Below are positions 6,234 to 7,221 of a DNA stretch of 7,221 bases, piece after piece (positions within the stretch are counted from its first letter, which is position 1; every line of letters starts with the position of its first letter). The translations under genes were made by a program, and so were the position numbers. Under the pieces are notes generated by a model that was given only the letters and a program-made list of their open reading frames with translations, was not told the origin of the DNA and ran no database searches. The DNA comes from JBMNNS01 sp050942625 (GTDB lineage: Bacteria; Bacillota; Dethiobacteria; DTU022; UBA8154). Where the stretch lies: assembly GCA_050942625.1 (NCBI GenBank), contig JBMNNS010000078.1, forward strand, positions 1 to 7,221, given 5' to 3'.

Positions 6234-7221
6234 ATGAAATACATAGTTATTCTGGGTGATGGTATGCCTGATTATGTGTTGAAGGAGTTGGAGGGCAGGA
6301 CACCCTTACAATTTGCCAATACTCCTAACATGGATTTGCTGGCTACCGGGGGGGAATTTGGAATGGTCAAAAATGTGCCTGAAGGGATGCCGGCAGGCAG
6401 TGATGTGGCCAACTTGTCTGTCTTTGGTTATGATCCCGGCCGTTACTATACGGGACGTTCACCTCTTGAAGCCGCAGCCATGGGTATAGAGATGGCTGCC
6501 GGGGATGTTTCTTTTCGTTGTAACCTGGTAACCCTTTCAGAGCATGAACCTTATGAAAGAAAGATAATGTTGGACTATAGTTCTGACGAAATTAGCACAG
6601 AGGAAGCACGGGAGCTGATGGAGGAAGTATCTGAAAGGCTGGGAAGTGCTTTTTTAAATTTTTATGCCGGTATGAGTTATCGCCATCTTATGATCTGGAA
6701 GGATGGGCCAGCGGACTTTCAATTAACGCCCCCTCATGACATAACCGGGCGTGAAATAGGAGATCATCTTCCCCGGGGGACACACAATAAGGTGTTGCTT
6801 GATTTAATGCTGAAGAGTGCAGCTTTTTTAGGGAAACACGAGGTAAATAGAAAACGGGTGGAACGGGGGTTAAGGCCTGCTAATTCCATTTGGCTCTGGG
6901 GTGAGGGGAGAAAACCCTACCTTGACAGTTTTAGGGATAAGTACGGGTTAGAGGGTTCGGTAATTTCGGCAGTGGATCTGATCAAGGGGATCGGGATGCT
7001 TGCTGGACTGGATGTTGCCGTTGTCCCAGGGGCAACCGGTAACCTGGATACGGATTATCGTGCCAAAGCACAAATAGCTCTACAGGAACTGCATGCCGGC
7101 AAGGACTTTGTTTATATCCACATAGAGGCCCCTGATGAAGCAGGGCACCGGGGAGAATTAAAAAATAAGATACGGGCGATAGAAGAAATTGATGAAAAGG
7201 TGGTTGGGGAAATGCTCCGGG
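6234..7221 (+). CDS. apgM: Archaeal-type cofactor-independent phosphoglycerate mutase homologue, 3' end missing
   Basis: The frame stays open from ATG to the window edge, giving 329 residues of a family of about 400. The protein belongs to the alkaline-phosphatase superfamily of metal-dependent phosphotransferases. Visible landmarks are ILGDGMPD at the N-terminus with metal ligand Asp9, and PAGSDVANLSVFGYDP with the probable nucleophile Ser56. GATGNLDTDYRAKA and HIEAPDEAGHRGE, with metal ligands Asp301 and His305, follow. The last metal-binding segment, near the C-terminus, lies beyond the window. The textbook reaction is interconversion of 3-phosphoglycerate and 2-phosphoglycerate in glycolysis. 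In some bacteria, members of this family sit beside homoserine dehydrogenase and aspartate kinase genes and have been proposed as an alternative homoserine kinase; the downstream neighbours here cannot be seen. It has its own promoter and is separated by a terminator from the signalling genes, so a functional link with them is not indicated. The family is certain, the substrate is not. Confidence 0.9.
   Translation, partial: MKYIVILGDGMPDYVLKELEGRTPLQFANTPNMDLLATGGEFGMVKNVPEGMPAGSDVANLSVFGYDPGRYYTGRSPLEAAAMGIEMAAGDVSFRCNLVTLSEHEPYERKIMLDYSSDEISTEEARELMEEVSERLGSAFLNFYAGMSYRHLMIWKDGPADFQLTPPHDITGREIGDHLPRGTHNKVLLDLMLKSAAFLGKHEVNRKRVERGLRPANSIWLWGEGRKPYLDSFRDKYGLEGSVISAVDLIKGIGMLAGLDVAVVPGATGNLDTDYRAKAQIALQELHAGKDFVYIHIEAPDEAGHRGELKNKIRAIEEIDEKVVGEMLR

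Noticed and set aside
1..7221. CRISPR array, insertion sequence, tRNA or rRNA gene
   Set aside because: No regularly spaced repeats, transposase motifs, terminal repeats or structured RNA signatures were seen; nearly the whole window is accounted for by five plus-strand genes.

Overview
The window looks like the chromosome of an anaerobic Gram-positive bacterium of the Firmicutes, most likely a Clostridia/Peptococcaceae-type organism. The reasons are purine-rich Shine-Dalgarno sites, GTG and TTG starts, moderate GC content with A- and T-rich codons, a kinase with a 7TM-type sensor, an archaeal-type phosphoglycerate mutase homologue, and a classic rho-independent terminator. This placement is inferred from style and gene families, not from a database match.

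All genes are on the plus strand. First comes the 3' end of a ketosynthase-fold protein (1-551) that has lost one of the two active-site histidines and resembles a chain-length-factor subunit. Only 8 bases later starts a multi-TM sensor histidine kinase, HK1 (560-3052), with GAF, PAS, HisKA and an intact HATPase domain. After a 39-base gap comes a second, soluble kinase-like protein, HK2 (3092-5089). It shares the GAF-PAS-HisKA-HATPase core of HK1, but its N-terminus is a degenerate receiver and its ATP-binding motifs are eroded. Its stop codon overlaps, as TTGA, the TTG start of a receiver/HD-GYP protein (5086-6150), a predicted cyclic-di-GMP phosphodiesterase with complete motifs. A strong terminator (6153-6178) closes this unit.

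Behind the terminator, an extended -10 promoter (6192-6200) drives an archaeal-type cofactor-independent phosphoglycerate mutase homologue (6234 to the window end, 3' end missing).

The likely logic is this: HK1 senses a membrane or envelope signal and autophosphorylates, and phosphate reaches the HD-GYP receiver to tune c-di-GMP breakdown. HK2 keeps the phosphoacceptor histidine but probably cannot bind ATP normally, so it may be a trans-phosphorylated partner, phosphatase or scaffold. The pairing of an active kinase, a paralogous pseudokinase and an HD-GYP output, directly behind a divergent ketosynthase, is the most unusual aspect of the window.
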